Source: Protofrankia sp963555915 (GTDB lineage Bacteria > Actinomycetota > Actinomycetes > Frankiales > Frankiaceae). From it: a DNA stretch of 63,147 bases. The position numbers were made by a program, and so were the translations under genes. The notes below the pieces were generated by a model, which had not been told where the DNA came from, ran no database searches, and worked only from the letters and a program-made list of their open reading frames with translations. Location: contig NZ_CAUVXL010000184.1 of NCBI RefSeq assembly GCF_963555915.1, forward strand, positions 1 to 63,147, written 5' to 3'. Positions within the stretch are counted from its first letter, which is position 1. Each line of letters begins with the position of its first letter. Shown piece by piece: positions 50,258-60,900 of the stretch.

Positions 50258-51286
50258 GTGACGGTGACGGAGCCCGGCGTCATGCACTGGCGCGAGCCGG
50301 GGACCGAGCTGCACCACCTGGCGGATGTCGCGACGCGCGTGACTCAGGCCGTCGGGACCGTCATCGACGGTAAGCCCGAGGTGATCAGGATCTCACTGAT
50401 CGTCCTGCTCGCCGGCGGCCACCTGCTGATCGAGGACGTACCCGGCGTGGGAAAGACGATGCTCGCCAAGGCCCTCGCGCGCTCCATCGACGCTCGGGTC
50501 CGCCGCATCCAGTTCACACCGGACCTGCTACCCAGCGACGTCACCGGGGTGAGCGTCTACAACCAGGACACCAGGGACTTCGAGTTCCGCCCCGGGCCGG
50601 TGTTCGCCAACATCGTCGTCGGCGACGAGATCAACCGGGCTGCCCCCAAGGCACAGTCGGCACTCCTGGAATGCATGGAGGAACACCAGGTCACCATCGA
50701 CGGTGTCACCTATCACCTGGAGCCACCGTTCATGGTCATAGCGACCCAGAACCCGATCGAGATGGAAGGCACCCATCCACTACCGGAAGCGCAGCGCGAT
50801 CGTTTCGCCGCGCGGGTGTCGATGGGCTACCCATCGCCCGAGGCCGAGCTAGCCATGATCGACAGCCACGGGACCACCGAACCCCTGGACGGGATCAGTC
50901 CCGCCACCGACGCAGGCGAGATCGCCAAGCTGATTTCCCTGGTGCGCGCCATCCATGTGTCCGATGACGTACGCCGCTACATCGTCGACCTCGTGGCCGC
51001 CACCCGCCGGCATCCCGAACTCGCCCTGGGCGCATCCCCCCGTGCGACCCTGCACCTCGTGCGGACCGCCCGGGCCCGGGCCGCCCTTGACGGCCGCGCC
51101 TTCGTCCTACCCGACGACGTCCAGGCCATGGCGGCGCCGGTGCTCGCACACCGGCTGCTGGTGAACCCCGACATCGCGATGTCGAGCACGTCCATGACCG
51201 ACATCACCTCCCGGATCATTGCGGACATCGTCGCGCGTGTCCCCATCCCACGCCATGGGGCACGTCCGCCGCACCGCGGCCGTTGA
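50258..51286 (+). CDS. moxR: MoxR family AAA+ ATPase
   Basis: A 342-residue MoxR ATPase, a chaperone-like AAA+ protein. Walker A EDVPGVGKTMLAKAL near residue 62, Walker B IVVGDEINRA near 122, sensor IATQNPIEMEGTHPLPEAQRDRF near 165. GTG 50258 has GGAGG 6 nt upstream. First gene of a three-gene operon with a DUF58 protein and a transglutaminase, a common trio in actinobacteria that lies next to mraZ. Confidence 0.93.
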   Translation: MTVTEPGVMHWREPGTELHHLADVATRVTQAVGTVIDGKPEVIRISLIVLLAGGHLLIEDVPGVGKTMLAKALARSIDARVRRIQFTPDLLPSDVTGVSVYNQDTRDFEFRPGPVFANIVVGDEINRAAPKAQSALLECMEEHQVTIDGVTYHLEPPFMVIATQNPIEMEGTHPLPEAQRDRFAARVSMGYPSPEAELAMIDSHGTTEPLDGISPATDAGEIAKLISLVRAIHVSDDVRRYIVDLVAATRRHPELALGASPRATLHLVRTARARAALDGRAFVLPDDVQAMAAPVLAHRLLVNPDIAMSSTSMTDITSRIIADIVARVPIPRHGARPPHRGR

Positions 51287-51292
51287 ATTCCC

Positions 51293-52786
51293 GTGCTCGA
51301 CTTTCTGGCGGCGATACGCGGGCTGACCATCCGCGGGCTCTGCTTCGTGGCCACCGGACTGGCCTGCTGCGCACTGGCCGCCACGGTCGGCGAGGAGGAC
51401 CTGCTCCGCGTCGGCGTTCTGCTAGTGGCGCTGCCGGTGTGCGCGGCGGCGTTCGTGTGCAAGACCCGCTACCGGCTCGCGTGCCACCGCCTTCTCATGC
51501 CCGCCCGGGTGGCCGTGGGCGGTGCCGTGTCGGTCGGCATCCGGATCGACAACATGAGTGGACGTCCCTCCTCGGTCCTGCTGGTCGATGACGAGGTTCC
51601 AGACCCTCTCGGCTTCCGGGCCCGGTTCGTGCTCGACCGGGTGGAGGCGGGTGGCGCCCGGTACTTCACCTACCAGCTTCGTCCCCAGCTGCGCGGCCGC
51701 CACGTGATCGGTCCGATGGCGATCCGGATCACGGATCCCTTCGGGCTCTGCGAGCTCGCGCGCACGTTCCGCAGCCGCGACGAGCTGATCGTGACCCCGC
51801 CGGTGGAGGTCCTGCCCCGGACCCGTCCCGGCGGTAATGGCACGATCAACACCCACCGTCACCGGCATGTGTCGACTGCTGGTGCGGACGACTTCTCCAC
51901 CCGTGCGTATCAGCCCGGCGACGACCTTCGGCGGGTTCACTGGCGGACCAGCGCCCGCACCGGCGCCCTGATGGTGCGCCAGGAAGAGGGCTTCCGCCCG
52001 AGCAGCGCGACCCTGTTCCTCGACACCCGCTCCGATGCCTGGGCCGATCGGGGCCCCGTGTCCCCGTTCGAATGGGCGGTCGGCGCGGCCGCCTCGATCG
52101 CAGTACACCTGACCGCGACGGGCCAGACGGTCCGGCTGCTGTGCGGCAACGCCACGACCCCGGCCGCGGCCAGGGGATCGCGCAACCCGACCACGCTGCT
52201 GGACACGCTCGCGGTCGTGGACACGACCGACACTGTTTCGATCCACGGCGCGCGCAGCCGTCTGCAGGCCGCTGACAACGCGATGGTGGTCGCGATCATC
52301 GGGCAGACCGATCCGGCGCAGGCCGCTGTCCTGGCCCGGGCACGCCCACGCGACGCCACCGCGATCGCTGTGCTGGTCGACGTGGCGACCTGGGGCGCGG
52401 ACGCCTCAGCCGGCGGGAAGGAAACCCTGCAGGCGCACCGGGCGATCTTCCAGCGTCACGGCTGGACAGTGATCATCGCGTCCTACGGCGACAAGCTCGC
52501 CGCGTTGTGGCCGGGAACGGCTGGAAAAGAACCGACCCCGGATGGCGCGACGGCCACGACGGAGCACCGGCCCGGACCCGTACCGGTGCCGGTCTCGGTG
52601 CCGGTGCCGGTGCCGGTGCCGGTGCCGGTGCCGGTCGGCATGGTTCATGACGACCTGCGCACACCGGCGTCAACCACCGGTGGGCCTGAGGTGGGCCCGG
52701 GCGCAGGTGGTGGTCCGGCGCCGGGACCGACGGTGGAACCGACCCACGCGCTGTCCACGAACACACAGGCCGGAGTGGCCCGGTGA
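51293..52786 (+). CDS. DUF58 domain-containing membrane protein
   Basis: A 497-residue protein. Two hydrophobic segments near the N-terminus (about 10-55), then a beta-rich part and the DUF58 core with YQPGDDLRRVHWRTSARTG near residue 210. A von Willebrand A-like fold is likely. The C-terminus contains VPVPV repeats encoded by GGTGCC hexamers. GTG 51293, 6 nt after moxR; 4-nt overlap with the transglutaminase gene. Partner of MoxR; exact role unknown. Confidence 0.9.
   Translation: MLDFLAAIRGLTIRGLCFVATGLACCALAATVGEEDLLRVGVLLVALPVCAAAFVCKTRYRLACHRLLMPARVAVGGAVSVGIRIDNMSGRPSSVLLVDDEVPDPLGFRARFVLDRVEAGGARYFTYQLRPQLRGRHVIGPMAIRITDPFGLCELARTFRSRDELIVTPPVEVLPRTRPGGNGTINTHRHRHVSTAGADDFSTRAYQPGDDLRRVHWRTSARTGALMVRQEEGFRPSSATLFLDTRSDAWADRGPVSPFEWAVGAAASIAVHLTATGQTVRLLCGNATTPAAARGSRNPTTLLDTLAVVDTTDTVSIHGARSRLQAADNAMVVAIIGQTDPAQAAVLARARPRDATAIAVLVDVATWGADASAGGKETLQAHRAIFQRHGWTVIIASYGDKLAALWPGTAGKEPTPDGATATTEHRPGPVPVPVSVPVPVPVPVPVPVGMVHDDLRTPASTTGGPEVGPGAGGGPAPGPTVEPTHALSTNTQAGVAR
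52582..52636 (+). repeat. 6-bp repeat GGTGCC in the DUF58 gene
   Basis: About eight hexamers encode a VPVPV tract in the C-terminal tail. Confidence 0.85.
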
Positions 52787-55188
52787 CTTCCCAGCCCCGA
52801 CTCTCCTCTGCCATCGGTGGCGCCCTGGCGTCGCTGCTCTGCGCATCCGCGCTCACGCCGTTGTTCGAAGGCTTCTGGTGGTGGTTCGGTCCCGTGATCG
52901 TGGCCACCGCGGTAGCTGTGGCCACGGCCGCGTTGGCGCGGGCGCTCCGGCTGGCCATCCCGGTGGCACTCGTGCTCGGGCTGCTGGGGCTCGTGATATT
53001 GGTTACGGCGCTGTATGCGCGCGATACCGCCGTCGCCGGTCTGGTCCCGACGGGACGGACGGTGGATGCGCTGCGCACCCTGGTCACGGCCGGTCGCGAC
53101 GACGTGGCCAGGCTTGCCGCACCGGTGCCGCAACGACCGGGCCTGGTGATACTCACCGTTACCGGCGTCTACGTCGTCGCGACGATCGTCGATCTCCTGG
53201 TGGTGACGATCCGACGCCCGACACTCGCGGGACTTCCGCTGCTGGCGTTGTTCATGCTGCCCGCCGCCGTGCTGCCACGCGGTGTCGGAGTAGCGCCGTT
53301 CCTGCTCGGCACGGCAGGATTTCTGCTGCTGCTCGCGATGGACAGGCGGCAGACGCTCGAACGCTGGGGAAAGTCGATCACCCGATCGGAGCGGCCGTCA
53401 CTACCGAACAGCGCAGCCAGCCTTGCCGCCGGCATCGCCCTGTGCGCGGTGGTGTGCACCCTGGCGGTCCCGGCCCTGTTGCCGTCCTTCGACGGGGTGG
53501 GACCATTGGCCCGCCAGCAGGGTGTTCCCCGCTACACGGTCGGCCCGGGTTCGGCGATCGTGGTGCCGCCATTCGTCTCGATGTCGCAGCAACTGCATGC
53601 CAGCGAGCCCACGAGCCTGCTGTCGGTGCGCACGGCCACTCCCCGCTACCTGCGGCTGACCGCGCTGGAACAGTTCGACGGGCAGCGGTTCACTCTCCGC
53701 TCACTGCACGCGACCAGCGATGCGAAAATCAGCGACGGCCTTCCCACGGTGGCCCGCAACACCCGCGCCACAACGGTGTCAGCAACAATCAACGTGTCGA
53801 CGGTCCTGACGGAACGCTACCTTCCCCTGCCTGGGACCCCGACCAGGATCGACGGTCTTGCTCCGGACCACGACTGGCGACTGTCCGCCGACACCGGCAC
53901 GGTCTTCAGTACCCGGGCCACTACCGCCGGCGCACACTTCCAGGTGGAAGCGTCCATCCCCGACCCGCTTCCAAGCCAGCTCGCGGCCTCACCGCGGACG
54001 GTCCCGGCAGATCTGAAGATTGACACGGAGATTCCGCCCAGTACCGACCCGCGGGTCGGGAAACTCGCCCGTGACATAACAGCGACCCGCACGAACAGCT
54101 ACCAGCAGGCCGTCGCGATCCAGAACTACCTGCACGACACCAACTTCATCTATGACCTCAACGGCGCTCCCACGACCCAGGACGGGGCTCTGACCGAGTT
54201 CCTGTTCACGAGCAGACGTGGCTACTGCGAGCAGTTCGCCTCCGCGATGACCGTGCTGCTGCGAGCTCTCGGCATCCCGGCCCGGGTTGTGATCGGCTTC
54301 GTCCCGGGGACCCGACAGTCTGACGGCAGCTATCTGATCACCAACAAGGATGCGCACGCCTGGCCGGAAGCGTGGTTCGCCTCGATCGGGTGGGTTTCCT
54401 TCGAGCCCACTCCTCGTGCGGACGGTACCATTACCCCGGCGTACGCTTTGTCCCCCGACGCGACCGGGCCCGGTGCGAACTCCTCGGCCGCACCGTCGCG
54501 CAACGCCGCCACGCCGACTCCGGCGACGGGGCCGCATCCTGGTGCCAGCCGGGATGGCGCACCCATCGCGGAGCCAAATGCTTCCGAAAAAACACATTCC
54601 GTAAGCATTTCACTATCTACGATCATCCGGTGGGGTGCGCGGGCTCTGCTCGGGACCGGCATCGTCGTGGTGCTGCTGCTTCCGGCCATGGTGCGGATCG
54701 CGCGCCGCCGCCGCCGTGTCGCCGTCGCGATGACAGGCGGTCACCCCGATCGCGACGGGTCAACGGCCGTGGATGTCCGGGTGCACGCGGTCTGGGCCGA
54801 ACTCACGGACCTCACGGCCGATCTTGGATTGCCGCTGCGCTCGAACGAGTCGCCGCGGGCCGTCGCAATGCGCCTGGCCGACCACATCGCCGCGAGCGCC
54901 GAGGTCGCGGCACCCGACGCCGAGACGGCACGGGCTGCGTTGTTCCAGATCGCCGAGGCGGAGGAGCTGGCCTGCTACGGACCGCCCACGCTGGCCCGGT
55001 CCGGCACGTCCGACGCAGGGATCGGACGTAACCTGCAGCTGGTCGGGCAGCTGCTGCGGACGGCGGCCCCGCGCAGCGACCGAGCGCGCGCGCTGGTCGC
55101 CCCACGCTCGGTGGTCGGTGGGCTGGGTGGATTCGGCCGATTCGGCCGATTCGGCCGACGGAGACGACCCAGCCGTCAGTCAACCTGA
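52783..55188 (+). CDS. Transglutaminase-like membrane protein (DUF3488/TgpA family)
   Basis: An 801-residue protein: about six hydrophobic segments (20-215), a large extracellular part with the transglutaminase core (SRRGYCEQFASAMTVLLRAL with the catalytic Cys near residue 482, then NKDAHAWPEAWF with His), a further membrane segment near 615-635 and a cytoplasmic DUF4129-like tail. Role in wall or cell surface proteins is plausible. The last residues GGFGRFGRFGRR come from a 9-bp repeat (about 55129-55156). 4-nt overlap with the DUF58 gene. Confidence 0.9.
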   Translation: MTSQPRLSSAIGGALASLLCASALTPLFEGFWWWFGPVIVATAVAVATAALARALRLAIPVALVLGLLGLVILVTALYARDTAVAGLVPTGRTVDALRTLVTAGRDDVARLAAPVPQRPGLVILTVTGVYVVATIVDLLVVTIRRPTLAGLPLLALFMLPAAVLPRGVGVAPFLLGTAGFLLLLAMDRRQTLERWGKSITRSERPSLPNSAASLAAGIALCAVVCTLAVPALLPSFDGVGPLARQQGVPRYTVGPGSAIVVPPFVSMSQQLHASEPTSLLSVRTATPRYLRLTALEQFDGQRFTLRSLHATSDAKISDGLPTVARNTRATTVSATINVSTVLTERYLPLPGTPTRIDGLAPDHDWRLSADTGTVFSTRATTAGAHFQVEASIPDPLPSQLAASPRTVPADLKIDTEIPPSTDPRVGKLARDITATRTNSYQQAVAIQNYLHDTNFIYDLNGAPTTQDGALTEFLFTSRRGYCEQFASAMTVLLRALGIPARVVIGFVPGTRQSDGSYLITNKDAHAWPEAWFASIGWVSFEPTPRADGTITPAYALSPDATGPGANSSAAPSRNAATPTPATGPHPGASRDGAPIAEPNASEKTHSVSISLSTIIRWGARALLGTGIVVVLLLPAMVRIARRRRRVAVAMTGGHPDRDGSTAVDVRVHAVWAELTDLTADLGLPLRSNESPRAVAMRLADHIAASAEVAAPDAETARAALFQIAEAEELACYGPPTLARSGTSDAGIGRNLQLVGQLLRTAAPRSDRARALVAPRSVVGGLGGFGRFGRFGRRRRPSRQST
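55129..55156 (+). repeat. 9-bp tandem repeat at the transglutaminase 3' end
   Basis: Three copies of GATTCGGCC encode GFGRFGRFGR. Confidence 0.85.
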
Positions 55189-55201
55189 CCATCACCGACC
55201 G

Positions 55202-55606
55202 TCACTGGCCGTCCCTGTCCTCCCATCGACGGCGCCAGCGTTCCTCAAGGCGCGCAGTGATCGAAGCACGGGGCTGGCGCCGTGAAACCGACGGATGACG
55301 ACCGCCCGACTCGCCACCGCGACCACCGATCCGGCGAAGATCGGCAGCGCCCCGCGACGCCGCGAACAACATCAAACCGAAGCCGAGCACACCGAAGACC
55401 ACTATCAGCGGCGTCCGGTTGAGTACGACTCCGACGACCAGGACGACCAATCCGAGCACGAACACGAGAACGCTGTGACGAACCCTGCGTAGCAGGTAGG
55501 TACGGGGGTTCGTCGAGCGGACCGTGCTCGCGAACTTCGGATCGTCCTCGACGAGCGCGCGCTCAATCTGATCCAGCAGGCGCTGCTCGTTTTCCGAGAG
55601 CGGCAT
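55202..55606 (-). CDS. DUF3040 membrane protein
   Basis: A 134-residue protein: PLSENEQRLLDQIERALVED at the N-terminus, the DUF3040 hallmark, then DPKFASTV and two hydrophobic segments (about 40-80). Function unknown; common in actinobacteria. ATG 55606 has GGGAGGAG 6 nt upstream. Confidence 0.9.
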   Translation of the reverse strand: MPLSENEQRLLDQIERALVEDDPKFASTVRSTNPRTYLLRRVRHSVLVFVLGLVVLVVGVVLNRTPLIVVFGVLGFGLMLFAASRGAADLRRIGGRGGESGGRHPSVSRRQPRASITARLEERWRRRWEDRDGQ

Positions 55607-55729
55607 CGACGCTCCTCCCACGACCGGCAGGTCCGGCAGACGGAACCTGACACCCAAGAATAGGCACGAGCGGGCGGGCGCGGTAGGCAACCAACCATGC
55701 CGAGACAGACCGATCGGTTCGTCCTGCCC

Positions 55730-56989
55730 TCAGTCCTCCCCCTGCCCATCCCGGGTGACACCGGGAAGCCCATCCCGGGTGACACCGGGAGATGTCATCA
55801 GCGACGCCGGCCGGATCGTGTCCGCACCGAAGCGGCTACGCGCACGGTCAGCGGCATGCTCGGCATCCCGTCGCCCGAAGCGGCGCTCACCCAACACGAG
55901 CTGATGAGTCAGGTCCCCGGCCGCGACGAGATTCTCAACCCGCACGCCGACCAGACGTACCGCGACCGGTCGAGCGGCAATGGCCTCAGCGCGAAGCCCG
56001 TCGAACAGTTCACATGCAGTGCGATAGATCGTCTGTGCGACATCGGTCGCTTCAGGCAGCGTCCGCGCCCGGGTAACGGTGCTGAAGTCAGCATAGCGGA
56101 CCTTGAGCGAGATAGTGCGGGCTCCGTAGCTGCGGCCCCGCAGCCGGGCGCCGATCCGCTCAGACAGGCGCAACAGCTCCCGGACGATGCCGGCTCGATC
56201 CGCGGTGTCGACCGGGAAGGTCACTTCGGCCCCGATGCTGCGATCGACCGCGGGTGGACTGACCACCCGGTCGTCACGGCCGTGGGCGAGCGCGGACAGC
56301 TGCGTTCCCACAGCCCGGCCGAGCACAGCCCGCAGGGTGGCGAGCGGAGTGTCGGCGATGTCACCGATGGTACGCAGACCCAGACGCCGCAGGGTTGCCT
56401 CAGTACGTTCCCCGACTCCCCACAGCGCGGTGGTGGGCAGTGGATGCAGGAAAGCAAGCACGCCATGATCGGGAACCACCAGCAACCCGTCCGGCTTGCA
56501 CCGCGCGGACGCAATCTTGGCGATGAACATCGACGGCGCCACCCCGACCGAACAGGTCAGCCCTTGCTCGGAGGCAACCCTGGCCCGGATGGCCGCCGCC
56601 ACGCAAGCCGGCGGTCCAAAATGCCGCCGAGCGCCCGTGACGTCGAGAAACGCCTCGTCAAGGGACAGCGGCTGGACCATCGGCGTGACGTCATGAAAGA
56701 TCTCCATGACCGCTGTCGACGCCGCACGGTAAGCGTCGTGGTTGGCGGGCACCACCACCGCCGCCGGGCACAGTCGACGCGCCTGGGCCATGGGCATGGC
56801 GCTTCGCACGCCGTAGCGACGGGCCTCATAGGTTGCGGACAGCACCACCCCCCGCGCGCCGCCACCGACGATCACGGGACAGCCCCGCAGGCGTGGTGCG
56901 GCCCGCACCTCGACCGAGGCGAAGAATGCGTCCATGTCGACGTGCAGGACACAGCTGCCCTCATCGTCAGGCAGCCCGTCAGTGCTCAC
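55730..56989 (-). CDS. dinB: DNA polymerase IV (DinB, Y family)
   Basis: A 419-residue translesion polymerase. LHVDMDAFFASVEVRAAP near residue 18 and QPLSLDEAFLDVTGARR near 115 hold the three catalytic acids; then ARKCKP-like ARCKPDGLLVV, LWGVGERTEATLRRLG (HhH) and the little-finger domain. GTG 56989 is just upstream of the catalytic strand. The C-terminus ends in a doubled SPGVTRDG/PGVTRDG unit from a 24-bp direct repeat (about 55744-55791). It follows the methyltransferase by 25 nt. Confidence 0.93.
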   Translation of the reverse strand: MSTDGLPDDEGSCVLHVDMDAFFASVEVRAAPRLRGCPVIVGGGARGVVLSATYEARRYGVRSAMPMAQARRLCPAAVVVPANHDAYRAASTAVMEIFHDVTPMVQPLSLDEAFLDVTGARRHFGPPACVAAAIRARVASEQGLTCSVGVAPSMFIAKIASARCKPDGLLVVPDHGVLAFLHPLPTTALWGVGERTEATLRRLGLRTIGDIADTPLATLRAVLGRAVGTQLSALAHGRDDRVVSPPAVDRSIGAEVTFPVDTADRAGIVRELLRLSERIGARLRGRSYGARTISLKVRYADFSTVTRARTLPEATDVAQTIYRTACELFDGLRAEAIAARPVAVRLVGVRVENLVAAGDLTHQLVLGERRFGRRDAEHAADRARSRFGADTIRPASLMTSPGVTRDGLPGVTRDGQGED

Positions 56990-57014
56990 CGTGACCGCAT
57001 TCAGCTGCCTGCTG

Positions 57015-57776
57015 TCAGCCGGCGTTGCGGTGAGCGAGGACGTGCAACTGAGTGGCAAGATCGCGAAACGGCCGACGGGACGACGCGGCGATCTCCAGGC
57101 GCAGCAACCGCTCGGCGGCGGACGGGTCGCCGTCCACCAACGCTCCGGGTACCAGGTCTGCGAACACCCGTACACCGTGGATCGCGATCACATCGGCACC
57201 GGCATCGCGCACCATGCCGGCGAGAGCACGCGCATCGAAACGGTGCGCAGAGTCGGATGTTCCGCACCGCCCGCCGGGATCGGCAAGCGCGTACTGCGCC
57301 TCCGCGAACCTGCCCGCGAGCGCGCGGGCGAGCACGACCGCGTCCCGGTTGGCCGCGACGATGCTGAGCAGCCCGCCCGGACGCAGGACCAACGCTGCGG
57401 CCGCAAGGGCACGGGCGGGTTCATCCACGACTTCCAGCACGGTGTGACACAGCAGTACGTCGCAGGATGCTGCACCGACGATCCCCGGGAGAGTACAAAG
57501 ATCACCCTGACGTGCCGCCACCAGATGCGTGACCCCGCGTTCAGCTGCCCGCCGGTCGAGGGACGCGAGTGAGTCAGGGCTCGGATCAACCACTGTCACC
57601 CGGTGGCCCTGCTCGGCCAGTGGTACCGCGAACCCACCGCTCCCGCCGCCGGCGTCCACGATCGTGAGCGAGGTGTTCCCGGGCGGAGTGATGACAGCCA
57701 GCGCATCCCGCAGACCCTGCCAGACCACGGCTTGGCGAAGATCTTCCCAGCTGACTGGACGACTTCCGACAACCAT
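57015..57776 (-). CDS. Class I SAM-dependent methyltransferase
   Basis: A 253-residue methyltransferase. SAM motif I IVDAGGGSGGFAVPLAEQG near residue 38, VTVVDPSPDSLASL, then VLLCHTVLEVVDEP and LRPGGLLSIV. Substrate unknown. ATG 57776 has GGAGG 7 nt upstream. It lies between dnaE2 and dinB; this position beside translesion polymerases recurs in actinobacteria as far as I recall. Confidence 0.88.
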   Translation of the reverse strand: MVVGSRPVSWEDLRQAVVWQGLRDALAVITPPGNTSLTIVDAGGGSGGFAVPLAEQGHRVTVVDPSPDSLASLDRRAAERGVTHLVAARQGDLCTLPGIVGAASCDVLLCHTVLEVVDEPARALAAAALVLRPGGLLSIVAANRDAVVLARALAGRFAEAQYALADPGGRCGTSDSAHRFDARALAGMVRDAGADVIAIHGVRVFADLVPGALVDGDPSAAERLLRLEIAASSRRPFRDLATQLHVLAHRNAG

Positions 57777-57937
57777 GCCGTACCTCCGGTTGGGCGATGC
57801 CCGTTCGGGACTTCCCGACGTCTCATGCGGCAGGGTAGCCGCGGGCCGCCATCCTCCCGTCGTCACCTGCCGGCGAACCTCACGCAACGCCCCCGTCGTC
57901 GGCAGCCACGAGCGACCGGCACGAGGGACGCGGCGAG

Positions 57938-60900
57938 TCACCGGAAATCCCGCGACCTAAAGCCCAAAGGCAATGCGATCGTGGTTCTTCTCGCATCGCC
58001 GGCGGCCGAAGTCCCCGGATCGTTCGTGGGGATCGCCAGCGCCAAGCGATCCAAACGCTCGGCGATGACGTTCACCACATCCTCGGCCTTCTCCAGCCGT
58101 CCCCGTACCATCAGCGCCGGCGCGGTCCTGGCCACCCGGCGGTAGCGCACCCAGGCGCCATGGGAACAGATGATGTTCACCATTCCGGTCTCGTCCTCCA
58201 GGTTGAGAAATATCGTGCCACCAGCGGTCTCCGGTCGTTGTCTGTGTGTCACCACACCGGCGACGAGAACCCGGGTGCCCGCCTCCGCCGCACGCACCAA
58301 CACTGCGGACAGGACGCCCAGCGCGTCCAGACGATCACGGATGAACTGCGTGGGATAGCTGTCCGGCGTGATCCCGGTCGCCCACAGATCGGCCATCGCC
58401 CGCTCAAGCCCGTTCATACCCGGCAAAAAGGGTGCGACCGTCGCCACAGCCGTACCGATCTCAGTGCCCTCAAGCCGATCCGGACGGGCCTGCGCAACTG
58501 CCCCGGCGGCCCACAGCGCCTCACGTCGAGCCAGCCCGAAGCAGTCGAACGCTCCGGCTGTGGCCAACGCCTCCACCTGAGCGGCGCTGATCCCGCTCCG
58601 GCGAACCACGTCGGACATGCTGACGAACGGACCTCCGGCGCGGCGCTCGGTGATGATGTGTTTGGTTGTTGTGGATTGAATTTGTTGGATTTTGGTAAGG
58701 TTCAGCCGAACCGCCGGCTGGTCCACGACCAGCCGCAGGTCGCCTACAGGCCCGCCGCTGTCGCGGGCACTCACCGCCCCACCCTGAGCGGACGTTCCTT
58801 CCAGCGTAGCCCCGGCCAGCGACAGGTTGACGTCGGGACCGTGGATCACGACCCCATGGCGACGGGCGTCCGCGACCAGGCTCTGCGGCGAGTAGAACCC
58901 CATCGGCTGCGCGTTCAACAGCGCCGCGCAGAAGGCCGCAGGATAGTAGAGCTTCACCCATGAACTGGCGTAGACGAGGAAGGCGAAACTTACCGAATGG
59001 CTTTCCGGGAATCCGAAGTCGGCAAATGCGGCGATCTTGTCGTAGATATCCTCCGCGGTCCGGCCGGTAACACCGTTCGCAGCCATACCTTCATACATCC
59101 TGGCCCGGAGGCGTTCGATGCGTTCCGACGCTCTTTTCGACCCCATCGCCCGCCGCAACTGGTCGGCCTCGGCCGGCGAGAAGCCGGCGATATCGATCGC
59201 CATCTGCATGAGCTGTTCCTGAAAAATCGGTATACCGAGAGTCTTCGCCAGGCAGCGGCGCAGCAGCGGATGCGGATAGGTGATCTCCTCGGCGCCGTTA
59301 CGGCGGCGGATGTAGGGATGGACCGCGCCGCCCTGGATCGGACCAGGCCGAATCAGCGCGACCTCGACCACGAGATCGTAGAAACGACGTGGGCGCAGCC
59401 GCGGCAACGTCGCCATCTGGGCCCGGCTCTCGACCTGGAAAACCCCGACGGAATCGGCCGCGCAGAGCATGTCGTAGACCGCGGGATCCTCCGGTGGGAT
59501 CGATGTGAGGTCGAGTGCCCGGCCGTGATGATCACGAATGAGATCGAACACGCCGTGCAGCATGGACAACATACCGAGACCCAACAGGTCGAACTTGACC
59601 AGCCCGGCCGCCGCACAGTCGTCCTTGTCCCACTGGATGACCGTTCGCCCGGGCATTCGAGCCCACTCCACGGGCACGACCTCGGCCACCGGACGATCAC
59701 AGATGACCATTCCGCCGGAATGGATACCCAGGTGCCGGGGGAAACCCAGGAGCTGCCTGGTCAGATTCATGACCTCCACCGGAATTTCATGATCATAAGA
59801 TGATTCCAGTGAAGACCGCGGTGAACCGTTTCGTTCCGGCAGTGACCCCCAACGATCAAGCTGCTTCGACCAAGCGTCCTGCTGTCCCTGAGAGTAGCCC
59901 AACGCGCGGGCGACGTCGCGGACGGCCGACCGCGGGCGGTAGCTGATGACGTTCGCGACCTGGGCAGCCCGATCCCGGCCGTAACGCTGGAAGACATACT
60001 GGATGACTTCCTCCCGACGGCCGGATTCGATGTCGATGTCGATGTCGATGTCGATGTCCGGCGGACCGTCCCGCTCCGGCGCGAGGAAACGCTCGAACAG
60101 CAGGCCGAACGACACCGCGTCCACATTGGTGATACCCAGCGCGTAGCAGACCGCGGAGTTCGCCGCCGAGCCCCGCCCCTGGCACAGGATGTTGTTGTCC
60201 CGGCAGAAGACAACGATATTGTGGACAATCAGGAAGTAACCGGGAAAGCCCAGGGATTCAATCAGGTCAAGCTCGTGGTCGAGCTGCGCATAGGCACCAG
60301 CGACCCGTTCCCGGTGGCGCGGGCCGTACCGGCGCGCGGCTCCGTCCTCGGTGAGTGCCCGAAGCCGGACCGCCTCGCTCTCCCCCGCAGCCAGCGGAAA
60401 GTCCGGCAGCCTGGGTGCGATCAGCGTCAGATCGAAAGCGAGTTCCGCGCCGAGTTGGGCCGCCTGTCGCACCGCTCCGGGAAATCGCGCGAAACGTACC
60501 GCCATCTCCGCCGGAGACCTCAGGTGAGCCCCAGCCGCGGCCGGCAGCCAGCCGTCCAGGTCATCAAGGCTGCACCGAGCCCGCACAGCCGCCAGCGCCG
60601 CCGCCAGCCGGGATCCGGCCGGGGTTGCGTAATGCACGTTGTTCGTGGCGACGAGCCTGCACCCGTACGCCGTGGCGATGCTCGCGAGCGCGTCGTTGCG
60701 GTCGCCGTCATGCGGATTATCATGATCCCACAGTTCGACGGCTACGTTGTCCCGGCCGAACAACGCCGTCAGCGTGTCCAACGCACCCCGAGCCGCCTGC
60801 GGGCCGGCCGAGACCAGCGCGCGGGGGACACTGCCCTTGCGGCATCCGGTGAGCACCTGCCAGTGCCCGCCTGCCCAGGCCGCGAGAGCCTCGAGCTCGA

